From positions 1-64,000 of the forward strand of contig JAJZTQ010000007.1 of NCBI GenBank assembly GCA_021848825.1: a stretch of DNA of 64,000 bases, in the 5' to 3' direction. A model generated the notes under the pieces. It saw only the letters and a program-made list of their open reading frames with translations, was not told the origin of the DNA and did no database searches. Within the stretch, counting starts at the first letter, position 1. Each line of letters begins with the position of its first letter. Made by a program: the position numbers and the translations under genes. This DNA is from Pseudomonadota bacterium. Lineage in GTDB: Bacteria; Pseudomonadota; Gammaproteobacteria; Burkholderiales; JABEVD01. Of the stretch, positions 9,211-17,731 are shown piece by piece.

Positions 9211-10353
9211 TTGCCGATTCCCTACTGGCGGCTTTCCGGCTTCTATTTCTCCCATTTCGCCTTCCTCGGCGCCTTCACGCCCTACTGGAGCCTCTACCTC
9301 AAGTCGCTCGACTTCAGCGCCTTCCAGATCGGCATACTGACTTCCGTGATGCAGGGGATGAGGATATTCGCCCCCAATATCTGGGGATGGCTGGCCGACA
9401 GGACGGGAAAGCGGATGGGGATAGTCAGGATCACGTCGCTCTTCAGCCTGGCGGCCTTTGCAGGGGTGTTCTTCGGAAAGGACTTCTTCCGGCTCTTCGC
9501 GCTCATGATGCTGATGAGCTTCTTCTGGAGCGCGAGCCTTCCGCTGCTGGAAGCGACGACGCTATCTCACCTCAGGGGAAACCTCGGCAAATACGGCATG
9601 ATCAGGTCCTGGGGATCGATAGGCTTCATCTTCGCCGTGGTGGGGCTTGGCCATCTGCTCGACCATTTCCCGATTTCCTCCCTGCTCTGGGCCGTACTCG
9701 GATTCATGACCGGCATTCTCTTCTTCGCCAGGACCATACCCGAGGCCGACAATCATCCCCATGAATCCGACACCGTTTCGGTCTGGAAAATACTCGCGAA
9801 AGGGGAAGTCATCGCCCTTTTCGCTTCATGCCTGATGATGGCTGCCGCGCACGGCCCCTATTACACGTTCTACTCGATCTATCTCGTCGACCACGGCTAT
9901 CTGAAAGGCAGCGTGGGATGGCTATGGGCGCTGGGCGTGATCTGCGAGATCGCTGTTTTCTTCCTGATGCCGAAAATCATGAAGCGATTCTCGCTCAAGT
10001 CCATCCTGGCATTCAGCCTTGCCTGCGCCGTCATCAGGTTCGTCATGATAGGCTATGGCGTGAACATGCTGATGTTGCTTGTCCTCGCCCAGGTGCTGCA
10101 TGCAGCGACATTCGGCGCGCATCATGCCGCAGCGATGGCGGCAATCCATCATTTCTTCAAGGGAAGGCACCAGGCCAGGGGACAGACATTCTACACCAGC
10201 CTCGCCTACGGCATAGGCGGAACGCTGGGCGCATTGGGCGGCGGATATTCCTGGGAAGCATTCGGTCCGCAATATACCTTCGCCCTTTCCTCCATCGCAG
10301 CGCTCATAGGGCTCTTCTGGCTGCTCCTGAAATTCAGGCTTTCACCCGGCTGA
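9211..10353 (+). CDS. MFS transporter, HcaT/LacY-like (MFS_1_like)
   Basis: A 380-residue twelve-span inner-membrane transporter. The first segment, YFSHFAFLGAFTPYWSLYLK, and the loop GWLADRTGKRMG (MFS motif A) resemble the phenylpropionate permease HcaT and the MFS_1_like group. The substrate is unknown. It uses a TTG start at 9211, immediately after the aroC stop; no better ATG lies nearby that keeps the first helix. Betaproteobacteria often carry such a permease beside aroC. Its last 20 bases overlap the convergent spoT gene. Confidence 0.88.
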   Translation: MPIPYWRLSGFYFSHFAFLGAFTPYWSLYLKSLDFSAFQIGILTSVMQGMRIFAPNIWGWLADRTGKRMGIVRITSLFSLAAFAGVFFGKDFFRLFALMMLMSFFWSASLPLLEATTLSHLRGNLGKYGMIRSWGSIGFIFAVVGLGHLLDHFPISSLLWAVLGFMTGILFFARTIPEADNHPHESDTVSVWKILAKGEVIALFASCLMMAAAHGPYYTFYSIYLVDHGYLKGSVGWLWALGVICEIAVFFLMPKIMKRFSLKSILAFSLACAVIRFVMIGYGVNMLMLLVLAQVLHAATFGAHHAAAMAAIHHFFKGRHQARGQTFYTSLAYGIGGTLGALGGGYSWEAFGPQYTFALSSIAALIGLFWLLLKFRLSPG

Positions 10354-12436
10354 TTCTCGCCACGTCCGGGATCTTCCTGAGCGATCTCATCACTTGGGCG
10401 AGATGCATCCTGTTCGAGACCTGGAGGGTGAAATTGATGGTCGTATAGCTCCCCTCCCCTTCCATGCTGATGTTCTCGATGTTGGACCCTGCTGCAGCGA
10501 TTTCCGCAGCGAGCCGGGCGAGCACCCCCCTCTGGTTCCTCACCTCGATCCTGATGCTGACGTCGAACTGGCGGTTGATCTCGCTGTCCCATTCCACGTC
10601 CAGGCATTTCGAAGGATCCACCCTTGTCTTCCTGATCATCGGACAGTCGTGGGTATGGATGATGAGCCCCTGCCCCTTCTTGATGAAGCCGAGTATGGGA
10701 TCCCCGGGGATGGGACTGCAGCATTTGGCGAATTCGACGGCCATGCCTTCCGAACCCCTGATGACGAGCGGCGAAGGCTTTTCCTCGCCAGAATGCGCTT
10801 CCCCGTTTGCGAGCCGCTTCGCCACGACGATGCCCAACCGCCTTCCGAGCCCGATGTCCGTCAGGATGTCCTGCCTGGATTTCGCCCCGGTCGCCCTCAG
10901 CACCTTTTCCCACCTGGCGTCGTCGATCGAGTCAGGATCTATCCTGAGCGCCGCCATGGCCTGGTTCAGCAGTTTCTCGCCGAGCTGGGCGGACTGCTCG
11001 TACTGCATGGTCTTGAGGTAGTGCCTGATATGGGTCCTCGCCTTGCCCGTGATCACGTATTCGAGCCAGGCAGGATTGGGCTTGGCATAGGGGGCCGTCA
11101 GGATTTCGACCGTGTCGCCGTTTCTGAGCGGAGTGCGCAACGGCTTGAGCTCGCCGTTGATCCTGACCGAGAGGCAGCGGCTTCCTATGTCCGTATGCAC
11201 GCTGTAGGCGAAATCGACGGGGGTCGCCCCTTTCGGCAGCACGAGTATCTTTCCCTTGGGCGTGAAGACATAGATCTCGTCAGGGAAAAGATCGACCTTC
11301 AGGTGTTCCAGGAACTCGACGGAATCCGTCGATTCGCCGAGCGACTCGAGCAGGCTCTGCAGCCACTGATGGGTCTTTCTCTGCATCTCGCTCAGGTTCG
11401 CCTCCGAACTCTTGTAAAGCCAGTGCGAGGCGACGCCCGCTTCGGCGATCTTGTGCATCTCCGTCGTCCTGATCTGGATCTCGATGGGGGTGCCGTAAGG
11501 ACCGAAGAGCGAGGTATGAAGCGACTGATAGCCGTTCGATTTGGGCAGCGCGATGTAGTCCTTGAATTTCCCGGGAATCGGCTTGTAGAGGCCGTGAAGC
11601 ACGCCGAGGGCATAGTAGCAGGTGGGAATGTCCTTCACCACCACCCTGAAGCCGTAGATGTCCTGGACCTCGGAGAAGGAAAGCTCCTTTTCCACCATTT
11701 TCCTGTAGATGCTGTAGAGATGCTTCTCCCGCCCTGTGGTCTGCGCATCGATTCCCGATTCCTTCAGACGCTGGACGATGTTTTCCAGGATCTTTCCCAC
11801 GACTTCCCGCCTGTTTCCCCTGGCGGCCTTGATCGCCTTGCTCAGCACCCTGTACCGGTATGGGAAAAGATGCTTGAAGGAGAGATCCTCGAGTTCCTGA
11901 TAGATGCTGTTGAGCCCCATCCTGTTCGCGATCTGGGCGTAGATTTCGAGGGTTTCGCGCGCGATCCGCTTCCTTTTGGCAGGATTCATCGCATCCAGCG
12001 TGCGCATGTTGTGCAGCCTGTCGGCGAGCTTGATCAGGATCACCCTCACATCGCTCGCCATGGCGAGCAGCATCTTCCTGAAATTCTCGGCCTGCGCGTC
12101 TTCCTGGGTCTGGAACTCGAGCCGATCCAGCTTGCTCACGCCGTCGACGAGATCGGCGACCGGGTGTCCGAAAAGACCCGAGATCTGCTCCTTGGTGACT
12201 TCGGTATCCTCCATAACGTCGTGGAGCAGGGCAGCAGTCAGGGTCTGGCCGTCCAGGCGCCATTCGGCGAGTATCTTCGAGACGGCAAGAGGATGGGAAA
12301 TATAGGGGTCGCCTGATATCCTGAACTGCCCCTTGTGGGCGGCTTCGCTGAACTGGTATGCGGATTCGACCTGAAACAGGTCCTCCGGCTTCAGGTAGCC
12401 AGCTATTTCCCTGATTGACTGTGTTTCTTCGGGCAA
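10334..12436 (-). CDS. spoT: Bifunctional (p)ppGpp synthetase/hydrolase
   Basis: A 700-residue RelA/SpoT homologue that makes and degrades the alarmone (p)ppGpp. The domain order is HD hydrolase (about residues 25-180, with His48 and the HD pair at 72-73 intact), synthetase (about 235-350, with GREKHLYSIYRKM and DIYGFRVVV), TGS (about 390-450) and a C-terminal ACT domain (about 625-700). Because the HD residues are intact it should hydrolyse as well as synthesise. It follows rpoZ by 5 bases, and rpoZ-spoT is a long-known gene pair in proteobacteria. Confidence 0.95.
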   Translation of the reverse strand: MPEETQSIREIAGYLKPEDLFQVESAYQFSEAAHKGQFRISGDPYISHPLAVSKILAEWRLDGQTLTAALLHDVMEDTEVTKEQISGLFGHPVADLVDGVSKLDRLEFQTQEDAQAENFRKMLLAMASDVRVILIKLADRLHNMRTLDAMNPAKRKRIARETLEIYAQIANRMGLNSIYQELEDLSFKHLFPYRYRVLSKAIKAARGNRREVVGKILENIVQRLKESGIDAQTTGREKHLYSIYRKMVEKELSFSEVQDIYGFRVVVKDIPTCYYALGVLHGLYKPIPGKFKDYIALPKSNGYQSLHTSLFGPYGTPIEIQIRTTEMHKIAEAGVASHWLYKSSEANLSEMQRKTHQWLQSLLESLGESTDSVEFLEHLKVDLFPDEIYVFTPKGKILVLPKGATPVDFAYSVHTDIGSRCLSVRINGELKPLRTPLRNGDTVEILTAPYAKPNPAWLEYVITGKARTHIRHYLKTMQYEQSAQLGEKLLNQAMAALRIDPDSIDDARWEKVLRATGAKSRQDILTDIGLGRRLGIVVAKRLANGEAHSGEEKPSPLVIRGSEGMAVEFAKCCSPIPGDPILGFIKKGQGLIIHTHDCPMIRKTRVDPSKCLDVEWDSEINRQFDVSIRIEVRNQRGVLARLAAEIAAAGSNIENISMEGEGSYTTINFTLQVSNRMHLAQVMRSLRKIPDVARISRVKA

Positions 12437-12441
12437 GACGG

Positions 12442-12648
12442 CTACGCCTGCCCCTTGTTGAGGATTTCCAGGCCGACCTTGCCTGCCGCGACTTCGCGCA
12501 ATGCGATCACGGTGGGCTTGTCCCTGCTCGGTTCGACCATCGGGTTGGATCCGTTTGCAATCTGCCTCGCCCTGACCGTCGCCGCGAGGGTGAGTTCGAA
12601 ACGGTTGGGGATGTTTTCGAGACAGTCTTCTATCGTGATGCGTGCCAT
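12442..12648 (-). CDS. rpoZ: RNA polymerase omega subunit
   Basis: A 68-residue protein beginning [20 protein letters not shown], the hallmark of the omega subunit, which helps assemble and stabilise the beta-prime subunit of RNA polymerase. The segment [12 protein letters not shown] (residues 23-34) is also typical. In E. coli omega forms part of one ppGpp-binding site, and its neighbour here is spoT. It lies between gmk (10-base gap) and spoT (5-base gap). Confidence 0.96.
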   Translation of the reverse strand: MARITIEDCLENIPNRFELTLAATVRARQIANGSNPMVEPSRDKPTVIALREVAAGKVGLEILNKGQA

Positions 12649-12658
12649 TTCAGTTCCT

Positions 12659-13267
12659 TCAGGTAAGCGCCTTGATCATTTCACGGTGGGCTTCGATCTG
12701 GATCTTCTTTTTCAGTCTTTCGGCCCTGATGATGCTCGAGAGATCCTTCTTCGCCTCTTCCATGTCGTCATTAATGATAACATAATCGAATTCGTCCACA
12801 TGCGCCATCTCCTCGCGGGCTGCAGCCACTCGCCTGTCGATCACATCCATGCTGTCCTGGCCTCGCCCGGTGAGGCGGGCCCGCAATGCCTCGATCGAAG
12901 GCGGAAGGATGAAGATGCCTATGGTGTTGGAGACCAGCTTCCTCACCTGCCTCGCCCCCTGCCAGTCTATTTCGAGCAGGATGTCGTTGCCCTTCATCCG
13001 CTCCGCTTCTATCCATTTTCTGGAAGTGCCGTAATGATTGCCGTGGACATGTGCGCTTTCGAGGAATTCCCCCTTCTTCTCCATCTCGATGAAATCCTCC
13101 TTCGAGACGAAGAAATAGTCGCGCCCGTTCGATTCCCCGGGACGCGGAGGACGAGTGGTATGGGAGATCGAAAGATGAACTTTCGGATCGGCCTCGAGAA
13201 GCGCCTTCACCAGGCTTGTCTTGCCTGCGCCTGAAGGGGCGGATACGATGTAGAGATTTCCTGGCAT
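12659..13267 (-). CDS. gmk: Guanylate kinase
   Basis: Phosphorylates GMP to GDP with ATP. The 202-residue protein has the P-loop [10 protein letters not shown] at residues 9-18 and the GMP-binding segment [18 protein letters not shown] (about 36-53). It heads the compact gmk-rpoZ-spoT set, linking guanine nucleotide supply with alarmone metabolism. No unusual feature is visible. Confidence 0.96.
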   Translation of the reverse strand: MPGNLYIVSAPSGAGKTSLVKALLEADPKVHLSISHTTRPPRPGESNGRDYFFVSKEDFIEMEKKGEFLESAHVHGNHYGTSRKWIEAERMKGNDILLEIDWQGARQVRKLVSNTIGIFILPPSIEALRARLTGRGQDSMDVIDRRVAAAREEMAHVDEFDYVIINDDMEEAKKDLSSIIRAERLKKKIQIEAHREMIKALT

Positions 13268-13314
13268 GTCGGATTTCGATTTTCAAAACCTCATTCTATC
13301 TTCTCGTCCTTTCG

Positions 13315-13968
13315 TCAGGAAGCTTTCGAGACGATCCTGAAGAGGTATTCGTTCAAACGGGTCAATCCCCGCGACACGAAGCGCGGGTTTTCCGCAAGCG
13401 TATCCATTTCGGCGAGCAATTCGACTTCGAAGCGATTTCGGTAAAGCGCATACACTTCTTCCTTCGATACAGCAAAGGGCGGGCCCCGCATTTCGTGCAC
13501 CGGGTAGTCGAAGGTGAGCAGCAGCATTTCCGCAGAAGGAGGCAGTATTTCCGCAAGATGGCCGACATAGGATCTTCTCATCTCTTCAGGCAGCGCGACC
13601 AGCGCAGCCCTGTCGTATACCGCCCCGGTCGTCTGGAGATGCTCGGCAGAAAGATCGAAAAAATCGCCGCAAAGGATGCGGATGCCTTCGGTTTCGAAGC
13701 ATTGAAATTTCCCTGACGCCTTCCGAACCGGCGACAGTCCGGCATCGTCGAAAAACGATCTCACCGCGATTTCGCTCAGTTCGACGCCCAGGACGGAATG
13801 CCCCCTTTCCTTCAGCCAGAGCATGTCGCGGCTCTTTCCGCAAAGCGGCACGAACACTTCCGATCCGGGGGGATGCCGCCAGTATTTCCTGAGATAAGGA
13901 TTGAATTCGGCCTGATGGAAGCCGATTTCGTTCTTTTCCCAGCGTTCTATCCAGAATTCGTTTTCCAT
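13315..13968 (-). CDS. tpm: Thiopurine S-methyltransferase family protein
   Basis: A 217-residue SAM-dependent methyltransferase of the TPMT family. The opening FWIERWEKNEIGFHQAEFNPYL, the motif VPLCGKSRDMLWL (about residues 40-52) and VLGVELSEIA match bacterial Tpm, which methylates thiopurines and in some species selenium or tellurium oxyanions. The ATG at 13968 is preferred; a GTG two codons upstream (13974) is possible. It sits between gmk and yicC, where many betaproteobacteria have other small genes. Confidence 0.88.
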   Translation of the reverse strand: MENEFWIERWEKNEIGFHQAEFNPYLRKYWRHPPGSEVFVPLCGKSRDMLWLKERGHSVLGVELSEIAVRSFFDDAGLSPVRKASGKFQCFETEGIRILCGDFFDLSAEHLQTTGAVYDRAALVALPEEMRRSYVGHLAEILPPSAEMLLLTFDYPVHEMRGPPFAVSKEEVYALYRNRFEVELLAEMDTLAENPRFVSRGLTRLNEYLFRIVSKAS

Positions 13969-14017
13969 GATCACTCGATCTTTTGTCTCAACACCTGGTG
14001 CATGAAATTATGTTCAT

Positions 14018-14088
14018 CACTTGGGCCGCGCCATGATGATATCTTGTGCGAATTATCCCCCGTTTCCCCTTTTTCGGGGGTTTTTTTT
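14018..14088 (+). ncRNA. Candidate small RNA ending in an intrinsic terminator
   Basis: Between the 5' ends of tpm and yicC, both minus-strand genes, the plus strand carries a promoter-like pair, TTGTCT (13983-13988) and AATTAT (14006-14011) with 17 bases between, then about 70 bases ending in a strong terminator (14057-14088). No plus-strand gene upstream needs that terminator, and the span has no convincing ORF. A short transcript starting near 14018 would explain it. Start position and existence are inference. Confidence 0.35.
14057..14088 (+). terminator. Rho-independent terminator
   Basis: CCCCCG at 14057-14062 pairs with CGGGGG at 14075-14080 across a 12-base loop, followed at once by eight T residues (14081-14088). 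The T-run fixes the direction as plus strand, opposite to both flanking genes. Confidence 0.7.
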
Positions 14089-14184
14089 GTCCATAGAAAA
14101 TGTGGATGCCCTGCATGAACGGAAGGCCTCGAATCGAAGCTGGATCTGAAAGGGCCTTTCAATATTGTCAACCACGAGGGAGCA

Positions 14185-15051
14185 CTACTCGATATTCTGG
14201 ATCTGCTCGCGCATCTGCTCGATCAGGACCTTGATTTCCATGGCGATCCTTGACACCTCTATGTCGGCGGATTTCGAACCGAGGGTATTCGCCTCGCGGT
14301 TGAGCTCCTGCATCAGGAAATCCAGGCGTTTTCCCACGACCCCGCCCTTCTGAAGTATCCTGCCCATCTCGTCGAGATGGGCATTGAGCCGCGAGAGCTC
14401 CTCGTCGACATCTATCTTCGATGCGAAGAGCGTCAGCTCATGCCTGATTCGCTCGTCGTTGAGGTCGACCATGGCTTCCTTAAGGCGGGAAACAAGCTTT
14501 TCCTGGAAGGAAGCGATCAAGTCCGGCACCTTGGGCGAAACCTCCGCAACCAGCCTCCTTATCCCGGCCATGCGATCGAGCAGAATCGCCTTCAGTTTTT
14601 CCCCTTCACGCTTCCTCGTTGCCGAAAAATCGTCGAGTGCGATTCTTGCCAGCTTGTCCATTTCTTCGAGCATGGCTTGCTGGGAAAAAGCTTCCGTCCC
14701 GAAAATGCCCGGCCAGCCGAGGATTTCCGAAACCGACAAGCTTGCCGCATCCGGAATGATTTCCCTGATTTCGCCGCTCCACCGGGCAAGTCTCTGAAGC
14801 GCTTCCCTGTCGATATGCTTGCCGCTTTCGCCTGCAGCATTGCGATTGAAAGAGATCCTGCAGTCGACCTTCCCCCTGCTCATCTCAGCGGCCAGCCTTT
14901 CCCTCAGGAGCGGCTCCGCGAATTTCATTTCCTCTGGAAGTTTGAACTGGATGTCGAGATAGCGGTGATTGAGGGATCGTATCTCTATCAGCACCGATCC
15001 CGTCTCCATTTCCCTGCCAGCCGATGCGAACCCGGTCATGCTTGCAATCAT
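14185..15051 (-). CDS. yicC: YicC family endoribonuclease
   Basis: A 288-residue protein starting MIASMTGFASAGRE, the signature of the YicC family, and carrying the conserved SLNHRYLDIQFKLPEE (about residues 27-42). The C-terminal DUF1732 portion holds the conserved ELTLFASKIDVDEELSRL and GKRLDFLMQELNREANTLGSK segments. The E. coli protein is an endoribonuclease linked to decay of the small RNA RyhB. It lies upstream of tpm-gmk-rpoZ-spoT on the same strand, separated from tpm by 216 bases that hold the small-RNA candidate. Confidence 0.93.
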   Translation of the reverse strand: MIASMTGFASAGREMETGSVLIEIRSLNHRYLDIQFKLPEEMKFAEPLLRERLAAEMSRGKVDCRISFNRNAAGESGKHIDREALQRLARWSGEIREIIPDAASLSVSEILGWPGIFGTEAFSQQAMLEEMDKLARIALDDFSATRKREGEKLKAILLDRMAGIRRLVAEVSPKVPDLIASFQEKLVSRLKEAMVDLNDERIRHELTLFASKIDVDEELSRLNAHLDEMGRILQKGGVVGKRLDFLMQELNREANTLGSKSADIEVSRIAMEIKVLIEQMREQIQNIE

Positions 15052-15099
15052 GGAATAAAATCTGTAGTAAAATCGTCAGTATAAACGACCACCATGCCG

Positions 15100-15129
15100 T
15101 TGAAAATCGGGCATCCACGGTCATAAAAA
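15100..15129 (+). promoter_or_regulatory. Possible promoter for the NAD-binding gene
   Basis: TTGAAA at 15100-15105 and TAAAAA at 15124-15129 are spaced by 18 bases, about 45 bases before the ATG at 15175. The match is moderate. The gap is divergent with yicC. Confidence 0.3.
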
Positions 15130-15174
15130 TACTATTTGCTTTCTGACGGCTTTCAGTTTACAAAAGGAGGGAAG

Positions 15175-15549
15175 ATGAACAAACAGAACATCGCCATTAT
15201 CGGGCTCGGCAGAATAGGCTCTGCATTCCTTGGCGCCATGATGCAGAAGCAGCAGAGCATCAATCTCGTCTGCGTTTCGGAACGTTCGGACACGCCTGCA
15301 AAATCCCAGGCCATTTCGGCCGGAATCAAGATCGCAACGCTGGATGAAATCGTCTCGATGAACGATGCTGTCGACATCATTTTCGATCTGACCGGGATTC
15401 CCGACGTGAGAAGGGAACTGAGGGAAAAACTTCAGGGAACCAACAATCGGCATACGATCGTTGCATCGGAAAGCGTCGCCCGCCTCATCTGGTCGCTGAT
15501 TTCGGATGCCGAACTTCCGGAAATAGCGGGGCGCAAGACCGGCTATTGA
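15175..15549 (+). CDS. Short NAD(P)-binding Rossmann protein
   Basis: A 124-residue protein with a dinucleotide-binding fold. It begins NIAIIGLGRIGSAFL, giving the GxGxxG turn at about residues 10-15, and continues with a second strand VCVSERSD and an alternating alpha/beta pattern up to NRHTIVASESVARLIWSL. It resembles the N-terminal halves of homoserine dehydrogenase or Gfo/Idh oxidoreductases but stops before any catalytic domain. It may be a NAD- or nucleotide-sensing protein or a stand-alone domain. AAAGGAGG at 15163-15170 clearly sets the start. The 300 bases downstream hold only a broken small gene. Confidence 0.7.
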   Translation: MNKQNIAIIGLGRIGSAFLGAMMQKQQSINLVCVSERSDTPAKSQAISAGIKIATLDEIVSMNDAVDIIFDLTGIPDVRRELREKLQGTNNRHTIVASESVARLIWSLISDAELPEIAGRKTGY

Positions 15550-15630
15550 GGACGGACAGGCGGCGCCTGGCATCGAATTGCGTTCCGTCTCGCGGATCAT
15601 TCCCATCGCCTATCATGCACAGGAAGCGAA

Positions 15631-15838
15631 ATGGACGAACCGACAGCGGAACACTATCTCAGACTTTTCGAGACCTACGGCAAGGATTTCGGCGCAGCCT
15701 AATCTTTCGGGTGACGAAAAAACGCTAACTCGCCTGCGCGACCTGCAGAACCGGCATTTCATGCTGAGCGACTTTTGCGACTACGTGCATGGGCGGACCC
15801 GGCTGGTAGTCTCTATAGTTGAACAAGGGTTTGAATAA
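15631..15838 (+). pseudogene. Small gene interrupted by a frameshift
   Basis: A well-placed AGGAAG (15621-15626) precedes an ATG at 15631 whose frame reads MDEPTAEHYLRLFETYGKDF and stops at TAA 15700-15702. One base over, the next frame carries on as LSGDEKTLTRLRDLQNRHFM to a TAA at 15836-15838. Both halves look like ordinary soluble protein with helical, charged residues, and together would give about 69 residues. A single-base change, an assembly error or programmed frameshifting would all explain this. I do not recognise the product. Confidence 0.4.
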
Positions 15839-15849
15839 AGGCCGCTGCC

Positions 15850-17184
15850 ATGCTGAAACGCTATCTTGGAGGAACATTGGCGAGAATCGAGGCCCTGTTC
15901 GGGAAGGGCCTCGTCGTCTCGATCGGCGTGATCCTTCTTTTCGGCGTTCTCGCAAGCTTGTCCGCGCTCCTCTTCATGGATTCTGCAACGCCCGACACGC
16001 TCACCATCCTGGCAGGGCCGAAGGGCAGCGTGTTCTGGAACATCGCTGAAAAATACAGGAAAGTGCTTTCCCATGAGGGCGTCCTGTTGAAGGTCGTCGC
16101 GACCGAAGGATCGATAGATAATTTCAGGAAGCTTTCGGATCCCGCTGTTTCTGCCGACGTAGGCTTCGTTCTCGGAGGAGAAACCGGAAAGGAAGACATT
16201 GAAAACCTGGTATCCCTCGGCAGCATTTCCTACCAGCCGCTGATGATCTTCTACCGCGGAAAGACGAAAAACCTGCTCTCCGAATTCAGGGGAATGCATC
16301 TCGACATCGGCGAGAAGGAAAGCGGGACCCATACCCTTGCCCAGGCGGTGCTGAAGGCAAACGGATTCCAACCGGGCGACGGCACGCGCTATTCCGACAT
16401 CCCGTCGTCCGAAGCTGCAGGCGCATTGATGGATGGCCGCATCGATGCCATTTTCCTGATGGGCGAATCGGCCTCGACGGATGTCATGAGAAAGCTTCTT
16501 CATTCACCTGGCATCCGTCTTTTCGATTTCGTCCAGGCAGACGGCTACACCCGGCGCATCCCCTATCTCAACAAGCTCGTGCTGCCGGAGGGTTCGCTCG
16601 ACCTCGGAAGAAACATTCCCGACCACGACGTCAATCTGGTCGGCCCGACCGTGGAGCTCGTCGCAAGAAAGGACCTTCATCCCGCCCTTTCAGACCTGCT
16701 TCTCGAAACCGCGAGGCAAATTCACGGAAAGGCCGGGCTCTTCAAGAAACAGGGAGAATTCCCGGCGCCCATCGAGCATGAATTCCGCATCAGCCCCGAT
16801 GCGCTCAGATACTACAAGACGGGAAAGAGCTTCCTTTACCGGACATTCCCGTACTGGATGGCAAGCTACATCGCCCGCGCGCTGGCCGTGATCCTGCCCA
16901 TCATCCTGCTGCTGATTCCCGCCCTCAAAATCGCCCCCACTCTCTACCGCTGGCGCATAGAATCCCGCATCTACCGCTGGTATCGCGCCTTGCTCGAGGT
17001 CGAAAGGCAGGCATACCACGCAAGCCCGGCGGAGCGCGAAGACATTTTCAGGCAGCTCGAAGAAATAGAGAAGTCGGTCAACGGCATCGCGGTCCCCGCT
17101 TCGAGCGGCAATCTCTTCTATGAGCTCCGTGGCCATATCGGCTTCGTCAGGGAAAGGCTGGAACAGGACGGTACGAAAGGCTGA
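15850..17184 (+). CDS. Membrane-anchored TAXI-family solute-binding protein
   Basis: A 444-residue protein with a TAXI (TRAP-associated extracytoplasmic) binding domain. An N-terminal membrane segment (about residues 20-44) leads into LTILAGPKGSVFWNIAEKY and continues to about residue 330. A second membrane segment (about 338-360) is followed by a cytoplasmic coiled tail of about 85 residues. Usual TAXI proteins are free periplasmic receptors for a DctQM permease. Here no permease gene lies nearby and the protein is tethered at both ends, so it may sense or present a ligand rather than feed a TRAP transporter. The fold assignment is firm; the role is inference. Confidence 0.8.
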   Translation: MLKRYLGGTLARIEALFGKGLVVSIGVILLFGVLASLSALLFMDSATPDTLTILAGPKGSVFWNIAEKYRKVLSHEGVLLKVVATEGSIDNFRKLSDPAVSADVGFVLGGETGKEDIENLVSLGSISYQPLMIFYRGKTKNLLSEFRGMHLDIGEKESGTHTLAQAVLKANGFQPGDGTRYSDIPSSEAAGALMDGRIDAIFLMGESASTDVMRKLLHSPGIRLFDFVQADGYTRRIPYLNKLVLPEGSLDLGRNIPDHDVNLVGPTVELVARKDLHPALSDLLLETARQIHGKAGLFKKQGEFPAPIEHEFRISPDALRYYKTGKSFLYRTFPYWMASYIARALAVILPIILLLIPALKIAPTLYRWRIESRIYRWYRALLEVERQAYHASPAEREDIFRQLEEIEKSVNGIAVPASSGNLFYELRGHIGFVRERLEQDGTKG

Positions 17185-17208
17185 CTTTTCCGCTCGCGAT
17201 GCTATAAA
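17181..17208 (+). promoter_or_regulatory. Promoter for the DsrC-like gene
   Basis: CTGACT at 17181-17186 (4 of 6 to the -35 consensus) and TATAAA at 17203-17208 (5 of 6) are separated by 16 bases, 31 bases before the ATG at 17240. The -35 box overlaps the stop codon of the TAXI gene. Confidence 0.45.
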
Positions 17209-17239
17209 TAATCCATAGCGTAGTCACGGAGGTCAGATC

Positions 17240-17557
17240 ATGGCATCGACTACAGTCATGGCGCTCGAATTCGATGGGGACGGTTTCCTGCGGGATCCGG
17301 CCTGCTGGACGAGCGAAGCGGCAGAACAGATGGCCCGCTCATGCGGATTGCCCGCGCTCGAAGCTGCGCACTGGGAAATGATCCGCCAACTCAGGGAACA
17401 TTACCTGAAATGCGGCGCGATCGTGCCGCCCGCCCATATCTGCAGGCTGATCGAGCGCGCCCCCCAATGCATGAGCGAACTTTTTCCGAGCATGCTGGAA
17501 GCCTGGCGCATTGCCGGCCTGCCCAATCCTGGCGAAGAGGCGAAAAGCTACATGTAG
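17240..17557 (+). CDS. DsrC/TusE-like protein without the family cysteines
   Basis: A 105-residue protein of the DsrC/TusE/RspA fold. Matching features are FDGDGFLRDPACWTSEAAEQM (near the start), HWEMIRQLREHY at about 44-55, and ELFPSMLEAWRIAGLPNP at 80-97. In DsrC the cysteine just before KIAGLP and the one near the C-terminus carry sulfur. Here the first is Trp89 and the chain ends KSYM with no terminal cysteine, so it should not act as a sulfur carrier. Cysteine-poor relatives are suggested to be regulatory. GGAGGTC upstream of 17240 supports the start. Confidence 0.75.
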   Translation: MASTTVMALEFDGDGFLRDPACWTSEAAEQMARSCGLPALEAAHWEMIRQLREHYLKCGAIVPPAHICRLIERAPQCMSELFPSMLEAWRIAGLPNPGEEAKSYM

Positions 17558-17694
17558 TCCGCGCCCCTCTTACCTGATCCACCCGTTCCCGCCCCTGTTG
17601 CATTTGCCGGTTTCTTGTCTATGTTGAATAAGACCCGGCTGGGTCAGGGCATCGCGGCTTCAATGCATCTGCCCGTCCCCGCCCCATTGCGCTC

Positions 17695-17731
17695 AGGGTT
17701 GCGGCATGGGGGTCGTAGAGTCCGCAACCCT
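17695..17731 (+). promoter_or_regulatory. Leader hairpin ahead of the 113-residue gene
   Basis: AGGGTTGCGG at 17695-17704 and CCGCAACCCT at 17722-17731 are perfect reverse complements around a 17-base loop, ending 23 bases before the ATG at 17755. No T-run follows. It could be an RNA leader structure or a protein-binding site. Confidence 0.45.

Noticed and set aside
10394-12316. 640-codon plus-strand ORF
   Set aside because: It mirrors spoT, whose HD, synthetase, TGS and ACT domains are unambiguous on the minus strand.
14057-14088. Assigning the terminator to tpm or yicC
   Set aside because: The T-run is on the plus strand and both genes run on the minus strand.
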